This document shows, piece after piece, positions 17,666 through 26,511 of a stretch of 58,659 nt of DNA; within the stretch, counting starts at the first letter, position 1; each line of letters opens with the position of its first letter. The DNA lies in NCBI GenBank assembly GCA_002726205.1, contig PBSL01000014.1:1-58659 (forward strand), written 5' to 3'. A program made the translations under genes and the position numbers. The notes below the pieces were generated by a model. That model was given only the letters and a program-made list of their open reading frames with translations. It did no database searches and was not told the origin of the DNA. Source of the DNA: Planctomycetaceae bacterium (GTDB taxonomy: Bacteria; Planctomycetota; Planctomycetia; Planctomycetales; Planctomycetaceae).

Positions 17666-18577
17666 CTACGACCCGGTCACTTCGCGGTGGATGTCCTTTT
17701 CGACAATCTCGCTCCAGCGATCGATGATCTTTCGCCACAGCGGGCCGGGCGTGCCGTCGCCGATCGGGACCCCGTTGAAGCGGACGACCGGGCCGAGACA
17801 GTAAGGGGTTGTCGGCAGCCAGGCCTCGTCGGAGTTAGCGACGTCATAGGTCTGAATATCCTGCTCGACAAATGGGATGCCCATCTCCTCGAGGATCTCG
17901 GTGAGCACCGTCAGGCTGATCCCCCAGAGGATGTTGTCGCGGCGGGGTGAGACGACCTGGCCGTCGCGATAGATCACGAAATTCGAGCCGCCCGTCTCGG
18001 TGATGTTGCCATTAATGTCCAGATACAAGGGCGTCGCCGCGGGATCGAGTTGCTTGATCTCCTGTTCGCCAATCCACATGTGCAGGCGGTTGCGGTTCTT
18101 GATCTTCGACGAGAGACATTGTGGTGGCCAGTGCCGGGGAGCCGGGGTGATGCAGTGAACGCCTTCGACGAAGACGTTGCGAAAGAGGGGAAACCGGATC
18201 GGGAACGTGTGTTGAACGTAACTGGGCGTCAGTGTCTCGGGCATCCCGGCCGCGCCGGCATAAACAGCGTTTTCGCCGGCGGTGATATAGAAGACCAGGC
18301 CAAGTTCTTCGCCGGGAACCAGCTTGCCATTCTCGGCGATCAATTTCTCCGATATGGCTCGGCTTTCCTCCAGGCTGACCGGCGGTGTGATTCGCGTATA
18401 ACGGCAGGATCGATAGAGCCGCTGGAGGTGATCATCGAGACGGTAGGGAACCTGGTGGAACGTGCGGAAGAAATCGGTCACGGCCGCTCCGATGACAATT
18501 CCCAGGTCATAGATCGGCAGCACGCATTGCGAGGCCGGGACGAATTCGCCCTTGAGGTATGCGATCGGTTCGGTCAT
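17666..18577 (-). CDS. Class IV aminotransferase (BCAT/D-amino-acid aminotransferase fold)
   Basis: A 303-residue PLP enzyme. The lysine segment is SSKIKNRNRL, and the PLP-phosphate region reads YLDINGNITETGGSNFVIY, equivalent to the GxxTExxxxNxF signature of branched-chain and D-alanine aminotransferases and aminodeoxychorismate lyases. The N-terminus MTEPIAYLKGEFVPAS is typical. TGAGGA sits about 8 nt before ATG 18577, which was therefore chosen over an upstream in-frame codon. It is the last gene of a minus-strand group with PhyH and Gfo/Idh/MocA genes. Substrate specificity is unresolved; transamination of a branched-chain or unusual amino acid is plausible. Confidence 0.85.
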   Translation of the reverse strand: MTEPIAYLKGEFVPASQCVLPIYDLGIVIGAAVTDFFRTFHQVPYRLDDHLQRLYRSCRYTRITPPVSLEESRAISEKLIAENGKLVPGEELGLVFYITAGENAVYAGAAGMPETLTPSYVQHTFPIRFPLFRNVFVEGVHCITPAPRHWPPQCLSSKIKNRNRLHMWIGEQEIKQLDPAATPLYLDINGNITETGGSNFVIYRDGQVVSPRRDNILWGISLTVLTEILEEMGIPFVEQDIQTYDVANSDEAWLPTTPYCLGPVVRFNGVPIGDGTPGPLWRKIIDRWSEIVEKDIHREVTGS

Positions 18578-18670
18578 GGCGTGATCCTCAATGGTGATGT
18601 TTGCGGCAGACACATCCTACGTTCCGCGGACAAGAATCGCCCGGCTTGCGGTCAAATCAGGAACCTCAAT

Positions 18671-19444
18671 TCAATGGTTGACCGGTCCGGGTTGCAGCGG
18701 GGTGAAGTCACGGTTGTTCTGGTACCAGGGTCGCGACGTCCCGGTGCAGGCATTACTGACGGCGTTGTAGATCAGGTAGAGAATCGCCCGTCGCCACGGT
18801 GAAACGTTGTTCGCTGAACCGTGAACAACGTTGCAGTGAATCAAGGCCACCGATCCTGCAGGTCCCACCAGGGGCTCGATCCCGTGTTCCGCTGCCAGGC
18901 GTTTCAGATCGGCAGTTGTGATCTGGTGCAGATCATACCCGTGAGTGTTCGAGTCGGTTTGCGGGTGTGATTCGAGCAATCCGTGCTGTTGTGAACCGGG
19001 CATCAGCAGCAATGGCGAATTGACCGGACTGCAGTCGTCGAGGAACACGGTGGCCATGACGCACCGCGGCCGGGGCATCCCGTCGATGGACTTCCAGGGA
19101 GGATAGTCCTGGTGCCAGGTCCACGAGCCTCCCTGTCCCATCCCCAGCTTCGGGTTGATGCGGCTCTGGTGGAGATAGATCTCGTCGCCAAGCAGTTGGC
19201 GGACAGGCAGCACCAGATCCGCAGATGTCGACAGGCGACCGAAGGGCTCCGAGTACGTGTGTGCCCCAAAGACCAGTCGTGCCGCCTCACCGTCCTGCTC
19301 GCGGATCACCTCGGGCCCATCACGGTCCATGACCGAGGCGAGTGAGTCTTGCAGGTCGGAGATGTGCGATGTGTCGATCAGGCCGGGGAAGAACAAAAAT
19401 CCGCGGTCGTTGAACTCGACCAGTTGTGATTCGGTCAGGAGCAT
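18671..19444 (-). CDS. Phytanoyl-CoA dioxygenase (PhyH) family protein
   Basis: A 257-residue Fe(II)/2-oxoglutarate oxygenase. The iron site is WTWHQDYPPW (HxD), with the second histidine in IHCNVVHGSANNVS and R in PWRRAILYLIYN for 2-oxoglutarate. The N-terminal FNDRGFLFFPGLID is the usual PhyH opening. Such enzymes hydroxylate diverse small molecules; ectoine, halogenated and phytanoyl substrates are known in the family, but the substrate here cannot be inferred. It lies 23 nt after the Gfo/Idh/MocA gene and 93 nt before the aminotransferase, so the three are probably one operon. Confidence 0.85.
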   Translation of the reverse strand: MLLTESQLVEFNDRGFLFFPGLIDTSHISDLQDSLASVMDRDGPEVIREQDGEAARLVFGAHTYSEPFGRLSTSADLVLPVRQLLGDEIYLHQSRINPKLGMGQGGSWTWHQDYPPWKSIDGMPRPRCVMATVFLDDCSPVNSPLLLMPGSQQHGLLESHPQTDSNTHGYDLHQITTADLKRLAAEHGIEPLVGPAGSVALIHCNVVHGSANNVSPWRRAILYLIYNAVSNACTGTSRPWYQNNRDFTPLQPGPVNH

Positions 19445-19467
19445 GATTGATCGTTGGTGCCGGGGTG

Positions 19468-20514
19468 TCAGAGAGCCGGTTCGACAGGCTGTTGGGTTTG
19501 GATCGACTCGAGGACCGCGTGGGCAACGGCCAGGGTTCGTGCCGCATCGCGAGCGTCCAGAAGAGATTCGGCATCTCCGCGAACAACATCAAGGAAGTGC
19601 CGGAGTTGCAAATCGAGCGGATCCACCTGTTGAGTCGTCCGGGAGTGGTGAGCCAACGGGTGTTGCCAGCCGACGGCGTTCGGGTCGTCGTACCTCCAGA
19701 TGTCGAGGCGGGGAAAGGCCAGCCCGCCTTCGGTGCCCAGGAAGTGATAACAGTTCTCGCACGTCTCGAAATAGAGCGGGTTCTCGTGAGTCGTGGCCTC
19801 GTAGGACCACGGGGCCGGCGTGTTGTCGCAGGCCAGGAGTGTGGCGATCACACCGGATTCGAGTGACAACGAGATGGCGACGGAATCCTCGACCTCCAGT
19901 TGTCGTGTCGGAGAACCGGCCTGGGCATAGACACGGTGAATCTCGCCACAGAGAAATCGAAGCGTGTCGAGTTCGTGAACCAGGTTGATCATGACCGGGC
20001 CACCGCCGGGTCGTCGACAACGCCAGTCGGCCTCGAAGTAGTCGTCTGGTTTCTTCAGGGTCCACAGCAGCGAGACGGCGATCAACTCGCCGATCGCGCC
20101 CTCCTGGAGCAGGGTGCGTGCCTGTTGGATCGCGCTGCTGTGTCGACGATGATGCCCTACCAGCACGGGAACGCCCGTTTCCTCGGCGACGGCGACAATC
20201 GCCAATGCCGCCTCGGTCGTGTCGGCAATCGGTTTCTCGATCAAAACCGGCAGCCCCCGTCGCAGGCAAGTGGTGGCCAGAGCAGAATGGGAGGCGTTGG
20301 GTGTGGCGATGATTACCCCGTCAAGTGTCTCCTGCTCAAGCAGTTCCTCGGCGTCGAGAAAAAAACCGGTGTTGAGTTCAGTTGCCAGGGATCGGCAGCG
20401 TGAGTCGCTGTCACAGACGGCGACGAGCAAACACGAAGAATCCCGGGCGATTCGTCGCGCATGGGCCTGCCCGATCACGCCGGTGCCGATCACGGCCAAC
20501 CTCAGGGAAGACAT
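19468..20514 (-). CDS. Gfo/Idh/MocA family NAD(P)-dependent oxidoreductase
   Basis: A 348-residue two-domain oxidoreductase. The Rossmann motif is VIGTGVIGQAHARRI near the N-terminus, and the catalytic EKP appears in VLIEKPIADTTEAAL. The C-terminal domain has the expected beta-sheet with LVHELDTLRFLCGE containing the histidine/aspartate pair often used for catalysis. Family members oxidise or reduce sugars and inositols. As first gene of the minus-strand group with PhyH and class IV aminotransferase genes it may feed a small pathway that oxidises, hydroxylates and transaminates a common intermediate. Confidence 0.88.
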   Translation of the reverse strand: MSSLRLAVIGTGVIGQAHARRIARDSSCLLVAVCDSDSRCRSLATELNTGFFLDAEELLEQETLDGVIIATPNASHSALATTCLRRGLPVLIEKPIADTTEAALAIVAVAEETGVPVLVGHHRRHSSAIQQARTLLQEGAIGELIAVSLLWTLKKPDDYFEADWRCRRPGGGPVMINLVHELDTLRFLCGEIHRVYAQAGSPTRQLEVEDSVAISLSLESGVIATLLACDNTPAPWSYEATTHENPLYFETCENCYHFLGTEGGLAFPRLDIWRYDDPNAVGWQHPLAHHSRTTQQVDPLDLQLRHFLDVVRGDAESLLDARDAARTLAVAHAVLESIQTQQPVEPAL

Positions 20515-20663
20515 CAGCGACTCTCAGGACGTGCAAGAAGGAAATCACGGCGCCGCAATGGCATTGATCATGGCTCAACGGTCGGGCGATGTCACGGACA
20601 GCCGACTGTAGAAGGCAGGATCGGGGATCGCGGGAACCGGGTGTTCGTGTGTACTATCGGGAA

Positions 20664-20677
20664 CTGATCCAGATCAG
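20664..20677. promoter_or_regulatory. Short palindrome upstream of the LRR lipoprotein gene
   Basis: CTGATC-ca-GATCAG is a perfect 6-bp-arm dyad about 67 nt before the lipoprotein start, in a 229-nt divergent gap shared with the Gfo/Idh/MocA operon. It could be a regulator binding site, but a 12-bp palindrome can occur by chance. Confidence 0.25.
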
Positions 20678-20743
20678 GTGGTCTGAATGTGTTGGGCAAT
20701 GGGGTGACGGGCGGCAAGCGTCGGCCGGGGAAAGAGAAACCTT

Positions 20744-21880
20744 GTGAAATTATTTTCGTGTTACGGAATGTTGGCCCTGGCCTGTTGTCTTTTGTGTGGG
20801 TGTGGTTCCGATCGCCGCGGCGAGGTTGTGGGTACACCGGATGGTGACAAAGCGGTGGTCGCCCAGCCAACAGTTGCCCCGGGTGGAGATGATGCCGGGT
20901 CGTTGGCTGCACTGAAGAAACTGGGAGCGAAGCTCAAAAGTGACGGCGACGGCAGGGTGTCGGAAGTGAATTTCCGAGGCCTCGATGCGTCGGATGCGGA
21001 TCTCGAACCGTTGCTGGAGCTGACCAGTCTCAAGTCGGTCTTGTTGAATGAAACGGCGATCACGGATGTGGCCCTCGAGCAACTCGGCAAGATTTCGACG
21101 CTCAGAAATCTCGATCTGCGGGGTTGCGGAATCAGCAATGCCGGGCTGGCCCACCTGACGGGCTTGTCATCCCTGCGGGCGCTGCGACTGTCGGGCAAGA
21201 ACAACAAGACCCAGGTCGATGACGAGGGCCTGGTACACGTCGGCAAGCTCGTCGGTCTCAAGGCACTGCTGCTGGATTCGCTGTTCGTCAGCGAAATCGG
21301 ACTCGAGAAGCTCTCCGGCCTGAAGGGGCTGGAGGAGATTTACCTGGCCGGGACATTGGCCGGAGACGACGCGGCGGAAGTGCTCAAGAAGTTCCCATCG
21401 TTGAAAAAGGTTCGCCTTTCCCAGACACAGGTTTCTGACAGGGGCCTGCTGTCGTTGCAGGCGATTTCGACGCTCGTCGAACTGGATCTCAGCGAGAACA
21501 GCCTGATCTCGGATGCGGGGATGGTCCACTTCGCCGGGATGAAGAACCTGGAAAAACTGAACCTGTGGCGGGTCCAGATCAGTGATGCCGGCCTGGAACC
21601 ACTCGGCCAACTGGAGAATCTCGTGTGGCTGAATCTCGACAACACGCTGACCAGCGACGCCGGCCTGGTGTCACTTTCGAAGTTGGTGAAACTTGAGTTT
21701 CTTCACCTGGGATCGACGGCAATCACCGACGAGGGGCTGGTGCATCTCGGGGGACTCAAGGCGTTGAAGGACCTGAAGGTCACCCGGACGAATGTCACCG
21801 CCGCCGGCGTCGCTTTGCTCCAGAAGAAGTTGCCGGAGACGACAATCCAGTTGCGGTACGTTGATCCCGCTGGCGGTTAG
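20744..21880 (+). CDS. Leucine-rich-repeat lipoprotein
   Basis: A 378-residue protein with a lipoprotein signal: hydrophobic stretch followed by LLCGCGSD, where C20 or nearby cysteine would be lipidated. After a linker, residues about 50-370 consist of 24-residue leucine-rich repeats of the ITDxGLxxLxxLxxLxxLxLxxT type (for example ISNAGLAHLTGLSSLRALRL, ISDAGLEPLGQLENLVWL, ITDEGLVHLGGLKALKDL). The repeats resemble the plant- and planctomycete-type cysteine-poor LRR class. It probably mediates protein binding at the membrane surface. The start is GTG 20744, preceded by a GGGGAAAGAG-like site. Confidence 0.82.
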   Translation: MKLFSCYGMLALACCLLCGCGSDRRGEVVGTPDGDKAVVAQPTVAPGGDDAGSLAALKKLGAKLKSDGDGRVSEVNFRGLDASDADLEPLLELTSLKSVLLNETAITDVALEQLGKISTLRNLDLRGCGISNAGLAHLTGLSSLRALRLSGKNNKTQVDDEGLVHVGKLVGLKALLLDSLFVSEIGLEKLSGLKGLEEIYLAGTLAGDDAAEVLKKFPSLKKVRLSQTQVSDRGLLSLQAISTLVELDLSENSLISDAGMVHFAGMKNLEKLNLWRVQISDAGLEPLGQLENLVWLNLDNTLTSDAGLVSLSKLVKLEFLHLGSTAITDEGLVHLGGLKALKDLKVTRTNVTAAGVALLQKKLPETTIQLRYVDPAGG

Positions 21881-21892
21881 CGTCCCGGTCGT

Positions 21893-23200
21893 TCAGGCAA
21901 CCTCCCAGCCCGGGCGGTATTCCTTGCGGATGTACCGGTCGGCCTGGCTGCAGTTGGGTGCCTCGAGTGCCTTGGCGTCCCACTCGAGCGCCTGGCCGGT
22001 GCGGAAGGCGACATTGCCCAGCAGGACCGTTTCGGTCAGCGCGCCGGAGTAGTCGAAGTTGCACGTCGTCGGAGTTCCGTGCTTGCAGGCATTGATCCAT
22101 TCCTGGTGGTGACCCACCGACTTGGGGATCGATTGCTTGGGCGGTTTGAAGCCCTGGAATTTCTCCTGCGGGTACAACTTGTAGCGGCCGTAGTCTGCGA
22201 ACATCTGGCCCTCGGTCCCCACGAACATCACGCCACTGCCGGGAACCCGGTGGCCGGCCACTTGCCGGGGGATCATGTTGCCGTCGTACCAGGTGAACTT
22301 GACCGGCGGCAGCTTGCCGCGTTTCGGGAACTGGTATTCGACCTTCAGTCCCAGCGGACAGGTCTCCGGATGAACCTTCGGCCCGGTTGCCTGGCAGTGA
22401 ACCGGGTGCCGCAGTTTGAGGGCCCAGAAGGGCAGGTCCATGTAGTGGCAGGCCATGTCACCAAGTGTGCCCTGGCCGAAGTCCCACCAGCGACGCCACT
22501 GAGCGGGATGGTAACGGCCGGCAGCGTAGGGACGTTGCGGGGCGGGGCCGATCCAGAGGTCCCAGTTGAGGTGCTTCGGAGCCGTCTGGCCTTTCTTGGG
22601 CCGGTCGCCACCACCCCAGCCTTTGCCGACCCAGACGTGGGCCTCGGTCACGTCACCGATGGCTCCCGACTGGATGATCTCGACGACCCGTCGGTAGTTG
22701 TTCCCGGCGTGGATCTGTGTTCCCAGTTGTGTCGCCACGCCCTTCTTCTTGGCGGCTTCGGCCAGAACACGCGCTTCGTGAACCGTGTGCGTCAGTGGTT
22801 TCTCGCAATACACGTGCAATCCCTTGTTGATCGCACGGATGGCGGCCGGGGCATGGTTGTGATCGGCCGTGGCGACCACAACCGCATCGATTCGGTTGGC
22901 CTCCGCCTCGATCAACTCCCGGTAATCGGAGTAGGTTCGGGCGTCCTTGAAACGGGCCTTGGCGCGTCCGAGGTAGTTCGAGTCGATGTCACACAAGGCG
23001 ACGATGTTCTCGCGGGCGACACCGTTGATATCGGCTGAAGCCCGGTTGGCCGTGCCGATGCAGGCGATCTTCAATTTCTCGTTGGGCGACCGGCTTGCCG
23101 CCGATGCACCACCGGTAAAGACCCCCGTAGAAACCGCAACGGCACCCGCACTGGTGGTCTGGAGAAACTCGCGGCGATTCACTTGTTGGGAACGAGTCAT
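21893..23200 (-). CDS. Tat-exported Gfo/Idh/MocA family oxidoreductase
   Basis: A 435-residue protein starting with a twin-arginine signal (QVNRREFLQTTSAGAVAV), so the folded protein with bound nucleotide is probably exported. The Rossmann segment LKIACIGTANRAS and catalytic YCEKPLTHTVHEA follow. The later part carries LWIGPAPQRPYAAGRYHPAQ and WRRWWDFGQGTLGDMACHYMD, marks of the large exported planctomycete branch that acts on glycans (GH109-like relatives are known). The reaction may be oxidation-assisted cleavage or modification of sugars. ATG 23200 was chosen because it places the RR motif near the N-terminus. Confidence 0.85.
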   Translation of the reverse strand: MTRSQQVNRREFLQTTSAGAVAVSTGVFTGGASAASRSPNEKLKIACIGTANRASADINGVARENIVALCDIDSNYLGRAKARFKDARTYSDYRELIEAEANRIDAVVVATADHNHAPAAIRAINKGLHVYCEKPLTHTVHEARVLAEAAKKKGVATQLGTQIHAGNNYRRVVEIIQSGAIGDVTEAHVWVGKGWGGGDRPKKGQTAPKHLNWDLWIGPAPQRPYAAGRYHPAQWRRWWDFGQGTLGDMACHYMDLPFWALKLRHPVHCQATGPKVHPETCPLGLKVEYQFPKRGKLPPVKFTWYDGNMIPRQVAGHRVPGSGVMFVGTEGQMFADYGRYKLYPQEKFQGFKPPKQSIPKSVGHHQEWINACKHGTPTTCNFDYSGALTETVLLGNVAFRTGQALEWDAKALEAPNCSQADRYIRKEYRPGWEVA

Positions 23201-23377
23201 GGGTGGAGGTCCATTTTCGTGATGAGTTTGGCTGGATTGATTCGGTGAATCGTGGAAAGACTCGACGTGGCCGCACACGGTGCCGGGACCACAAGCGGCC
23301 GGCCCGGCAGAGTCCTAGGATACCCGGGCAACCGGTGATTGGGGAAGGCGGCTTGGATTTCTGGAAAAAAAAGCTCG

Positions 23378-23737
23378 CTACTGGATCAACTGCCGGACAT
23401 TTTCCGGTGGTCGTCCCAACACGGCGGTCTGGCCCCTGACAACAATCGGTCGTTCGATCAGGATCGGGATTTCGGCCATGACTTCCAGTAGTTCACGACG
23501 GGATCGAGTGTCGCCAGCCGGTGCCAGTTCCCGGTAGGCGGCTTCTTTCTTTCGGATGAACTCCGACGGTTCCAGGCCCAGGCAGGTTGCCAGTTGTTCC
23601 AGTTCATCGGCCGTGGGCGGGTCGTCCAGGTAGAGGATGATGCGAGGTTCGACACCGGATTCCTGCAGGATCGCCAGGGTCTGGCGGCTCTTGGAACACC
23701 GTGGGTTGTGATAGATCGTGATCGGGCCGGTGGCCAT
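23378..23737 (-). CDS. ArsC/Spx family arsenate reductase-like protein
   Basis: A 119-residue thioredoxin-fold protein. The N-terminal ITIYHNPRCSKSRQTL holds catalytic C14 with the following S/R residues in the ArsC pattern, and IERPIVVRGQTAVLGRPPE near the C-terminus contains the arginines used for arsenate binding in glutaredoxin-linked reductases. It would reduce arsenate to arsenite using glutathione/glutaredoxin, or act as a YfgD-like relative. No arsenite pump or ArsR regulator is adjacent, so a role in arsenic resistance is plausible but not confirmed. GGAAGA lies before ATG 23737; an upstream extension in the same frame is not family-like. Confidence 0.85.
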   Translation of the reverse strand: MATGPITIYHNPRCSKSRQTLAILQESGVEPRIILYLDDPPTADELEQLATCLGLEPSEFIRKKEAAYRELAPAGDTRSRRELLEVMAEIPILIERPIVVRGQTAVLGRPPENVRQLIQ

Positions 23738-23953
23738 CGGGGTCTTCCGCGAGGTGATTGTGGAGCCGGATGAAATGGGTCTCCTGCGGGGCAACTCTAG
23801 CAATCGTCGGCCGGGAAGTCTGCCCGGTGGCGACTTGCCGGATCCTGAAAAATTGTTCGGGATTTGGTCCCGATGACTTCTTTCTCTAGAATCAGTCAGG
23901 GACGACGACACACTCGGGATTGTTTGATCCCAAGCTTCGACGGGGACTCGGTC

Positions 23954-26503
23954 ATGCGGGGAGTATTGCGGACGAGGCATCGCGGCCGGATGGCGGTGAT
24001 GATTGTTGTCGTCCTGTCATCAACGCAACCGCTTGTGAGCGTCAGTGCCGACGATTCGCCAGCGACGAGGTTCTTCGAAAAGAAGATTCGTCCGGTGCTG
24101 GTCAGCCGCTGCTACGGCTGCCATTCGGCCAAGGCCGGCAAGCTCAAGGGCAAGTTGCTGCTGGATACCCGGGTGGGGATGCGTCGCGGCGGAGAGAATG
24201 GGCCGGCCGTCGTTCCCGGAAAACCGGCCGAGAGCCTGCTGATCGCCGCGATGCGGTACGAGTCGTTCAAGATGCCGCCGAAGGGCCGGTTGTCCAAGAA
24301 AGTGATCGCGAACTTTGTGACCTGGATCGAGAGGGGGGCCCCTGATCCTCGGCAAGGCAATTCCAGCGGAGCCTCTCCTCGGGACGTGTCGGCGGCTCGA
24401 AACCACTGGGCCTTTCACGGGCCGGCTCGGCCTGTTGTTCCCGCCGACCTTGGCGACCGCAAATGGCCACGCGGTGACCTCGATCGTCTTGTGCTCGCCC
24501 GACTCCAACAGCACGGATTGGCACCGGCAGCCGAAGCCGGTCGGCAGATCCTGATCCGCAGGGCGTCCTACGATCTGCTGGGACTGCCACCGACGCCTGC
24601 GGAAATTGCGATGTACCTCTCCGATCGAAAACCCGGTGCGTTCCGTCGCGTGGTGGATCGTTTCCTGGCGTCGCCAGATTTTGGCATCCGTTGGGCACGC
24701 CACTGGCTCGATAATGTCAGGTACTCGCTCGATGACCCCACCTGTGCGGCCAACAACAACGGCAGCTTTTCGATCGGCCCCTATCGCGACTGGGTCGTGG
24801 GGGCTTTGAACCAGGATCTGCCGTATGACCAGTTTGTCCGGCTGCAGGTTGCCGGAGACCTGTTGCCGGTCGATCGGCCTGGAGCCTTTGCCGCCGACGC
24901 GTTGACGGCGACCGGGATCTGGGGTTTGGCACACCTGGTTGAAGGCAATGACAAGGAAAAGATCCTGGCCGACTGTGTCGATGAGCAGCTCGACGTGCTG
25001 GGTCGTACGTTTCTGGGCCTGACAATTTCATGTGCTCGGTGTCATGACCACAAGTTCGACCCGATTTCCCAGCAAGACTATTACGCCCTGGCCGGGATCT
25101 TCTACAGCAGCCACATCTTCACGTTTCGGGGAAGTGCCCGGCTTCGAAATCGCGTCGAGCAGCCGCTGGTGCAGAGCGAGGGGGCCTTGTACGAGTGGCG
25201 AGTGCGAAAGAAGGTTCTCGAATCGCTGGAATCCACGATCAAGACTCTCGCGAAAAAACATACCTCGGCCCGTGAATTGGTCGGAGTCCGTCGCGATCTC
25301 AGGGCACTTGTGTCCCAGCAGAAGAAGCGACTCGACGGGAAGAAAAAGGCCGAGATCGACAAACGGGTTGCGGCACTGCGAAAGCGGGAAGCGGATCTGT
25401 TGTCCGACCAGAAAAAGAATGGATGGGCCGTCGTTCCCGGGGAGTTGGACCGGTGGGAGGCCCTGGCCGCCGAGCGCGATCGATTGAAACCGTCGGTCGA
25501 GGCAGTGGTTTCGCGAATGGTAATGCAGGAAGGGCCGGTTCCGGGGACGCGGCACAGGAAGGTCGGCGACGTGCCACTTTTCATCCGTGGCGATCACCTG
25601 GTGACCGGTCGGCCGATCCCTCGTGGTATCCCGCGAGTATTTCAAGACGGCTTGCGACCCTGGGTGATTGGGGGCAGTGGACGCCGTGAACTGGCGCTGT
25701 GGCTGACCAAACCCGATAATCCGCTCACGGCCCGGGTGATGGCCAACCGCATCTGGCAGCATCTCTTCGGCGTGGGCATCGTCGAAACGCCCAGCAACTT
25801 CGGTCGTCTCGGTCGTCCTCCGACAAACCCCGAAGTGCTCGACTGGCTGGCGATCCGTTTTGTCGAAAACCGTTGGTCGGTGAAATCTCTGATTCGTTAC
25901 ATCATGACCTCAAGCGTGTATCGGCAGACCAGTTTCTCGACAGCCGCAGCACGTCAACGCGATCCTCAGAATCGTTGGTTGGGTCGGATGAATCGCAAGC
26001 GGCTCGATGCCGACGCATTAAAGGACACGTTGCTGTGGCACCGAGGGCAGGTCAAGCGAGCAACCGATGCTCGTCCGGTCGGCTCGGCGCGGTCGTTGTT
26101 TGCGGCGCCCAGTCGCAAGACGCCCGACACTTTTCTGAGCCTTTTCGATGGCCCGGATCCCCACCTGGTGGTTCCGAGACGAGCCGATTCAACATCGGCC
26201 CCCCAGGCACTGTTCATGATGAACAACAAGCTGGTCTTGTCGACGGCGAAGTCACTGGCGACAAGTCTGGGGAAAATGAAGGAAAGTCAGCAGGCGTCGG
26301 TCACGTCGTTGTATCACAGGTTGTTTTGCCGTTTGCCGACGGCCGAAGAACATCAATTGGCGGCAGAGACGTTGCGGCAATCCGGTGTGGTACGTCGTCG
26401 GCTGGCCGAGGCCGGCTCGGAGACGGCCGGTGAAGTCAACGGAACCTGGGAAGACCTGTGCATGGCACTGCTGTGCAGCAACGAGTTCCTGTATATCGAT
26501 TAG
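23954..26503 (+). CDS. PSCyt1-DUF1549-DUF1553 protein (pair 1)
   Basis: An 849-residue exported protein of the planctomycete-specific cytochrome type. After a signal segment, PSCyt1 carries CYGCH near residue 53 with MPPKGRLS as the possible axial-Met segment. DUF1549 includes LLGLPPTPAEI and FGIRWARHWLDNVRY, and a second haem motif CARCHDHKFDP near 360. Residues about 420-500 are charged and probably coiled coil. DUF1553 includes WLTKPDNPLTARVMANRIWQ and QALFMMNN. These proteins are thought to be periplasmic dihaem proteins partnered with DUF1501; their reaction is unknown. The next gene starts 8 nt after its stop. ATG 23954 follows GGGGA; earlier in-frame starts are possible. Confidence 0.85.
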   Translation: MRGVLRTRHRGRMAVMIVVVLSSTQPLVSVSADDSPATRFFEKKIRPVLVSRCYGCHSAKAGKLKGKLLLDTRVGMRRGGENGPAVVPGKPAESLLIAAMRYESFKMPPKGRLSKKVIANFVTWIERGAPDPRQGNSSGASPRDVSAARNHWAFHGPARPVVPADLGDRKWPRGDLDRLVLARLQQHGLAPAAEAGRQILIRRASYDLLGLPPTPAEIAMYLSDRKPGAFRRVVDRFLASPDFGIRWARHWLDNVRYSLDDPTCAANNNGSFSIGPYRDWVVGALNQDLPYDQFVRLQVAGDLLPVDRPGAFAADALTATGIWGLAHLVEGNDKEKILADCVDEQLDVLGRTFLGLTISCARCHDHKFDPISQQDYYALAGIFYSSHIFTFRGSARLRNRVEQPLVQSEGALYEWRVRKKVLESLESTIKTLAKKHTSARELVGVRRDLRALVSQQKKRLDGKKKAEIDKRVAALRKREADLLSDQKKNGWAVVPGELDRWEALAAERDRLKPSVEAVVSRMVMQEGPVPGTRHRKVGDVPLFIRGDHLVTGRPIPRGIPRVFQDGLRPWVIGGSGRRELALWLTKPDNPLTARVMANRIWQHLFGVGIVETPSNFGRLGRPPTNPEVLDWLAIRFVENRWSVKSLIRYIMTSSVYRQTSFSTAAARQRDPQNRWLGRMNRKRLDADALKDTLLWHRGQVKRATDARPVGSARSLFAAPSRKTPDTFLSLFDGPDPHLVVPRRADSTSAPQALFMMNNKLVLSTAKSLATSLGKMKESQQASVTSLYHRLFCRLPTAEEHQLAAETLRQSGVVRRRLAEAGSETAGEVNGTWEDLCMALLCSNEFLYID

Positions 26504-26511
26504 GAGACCAA

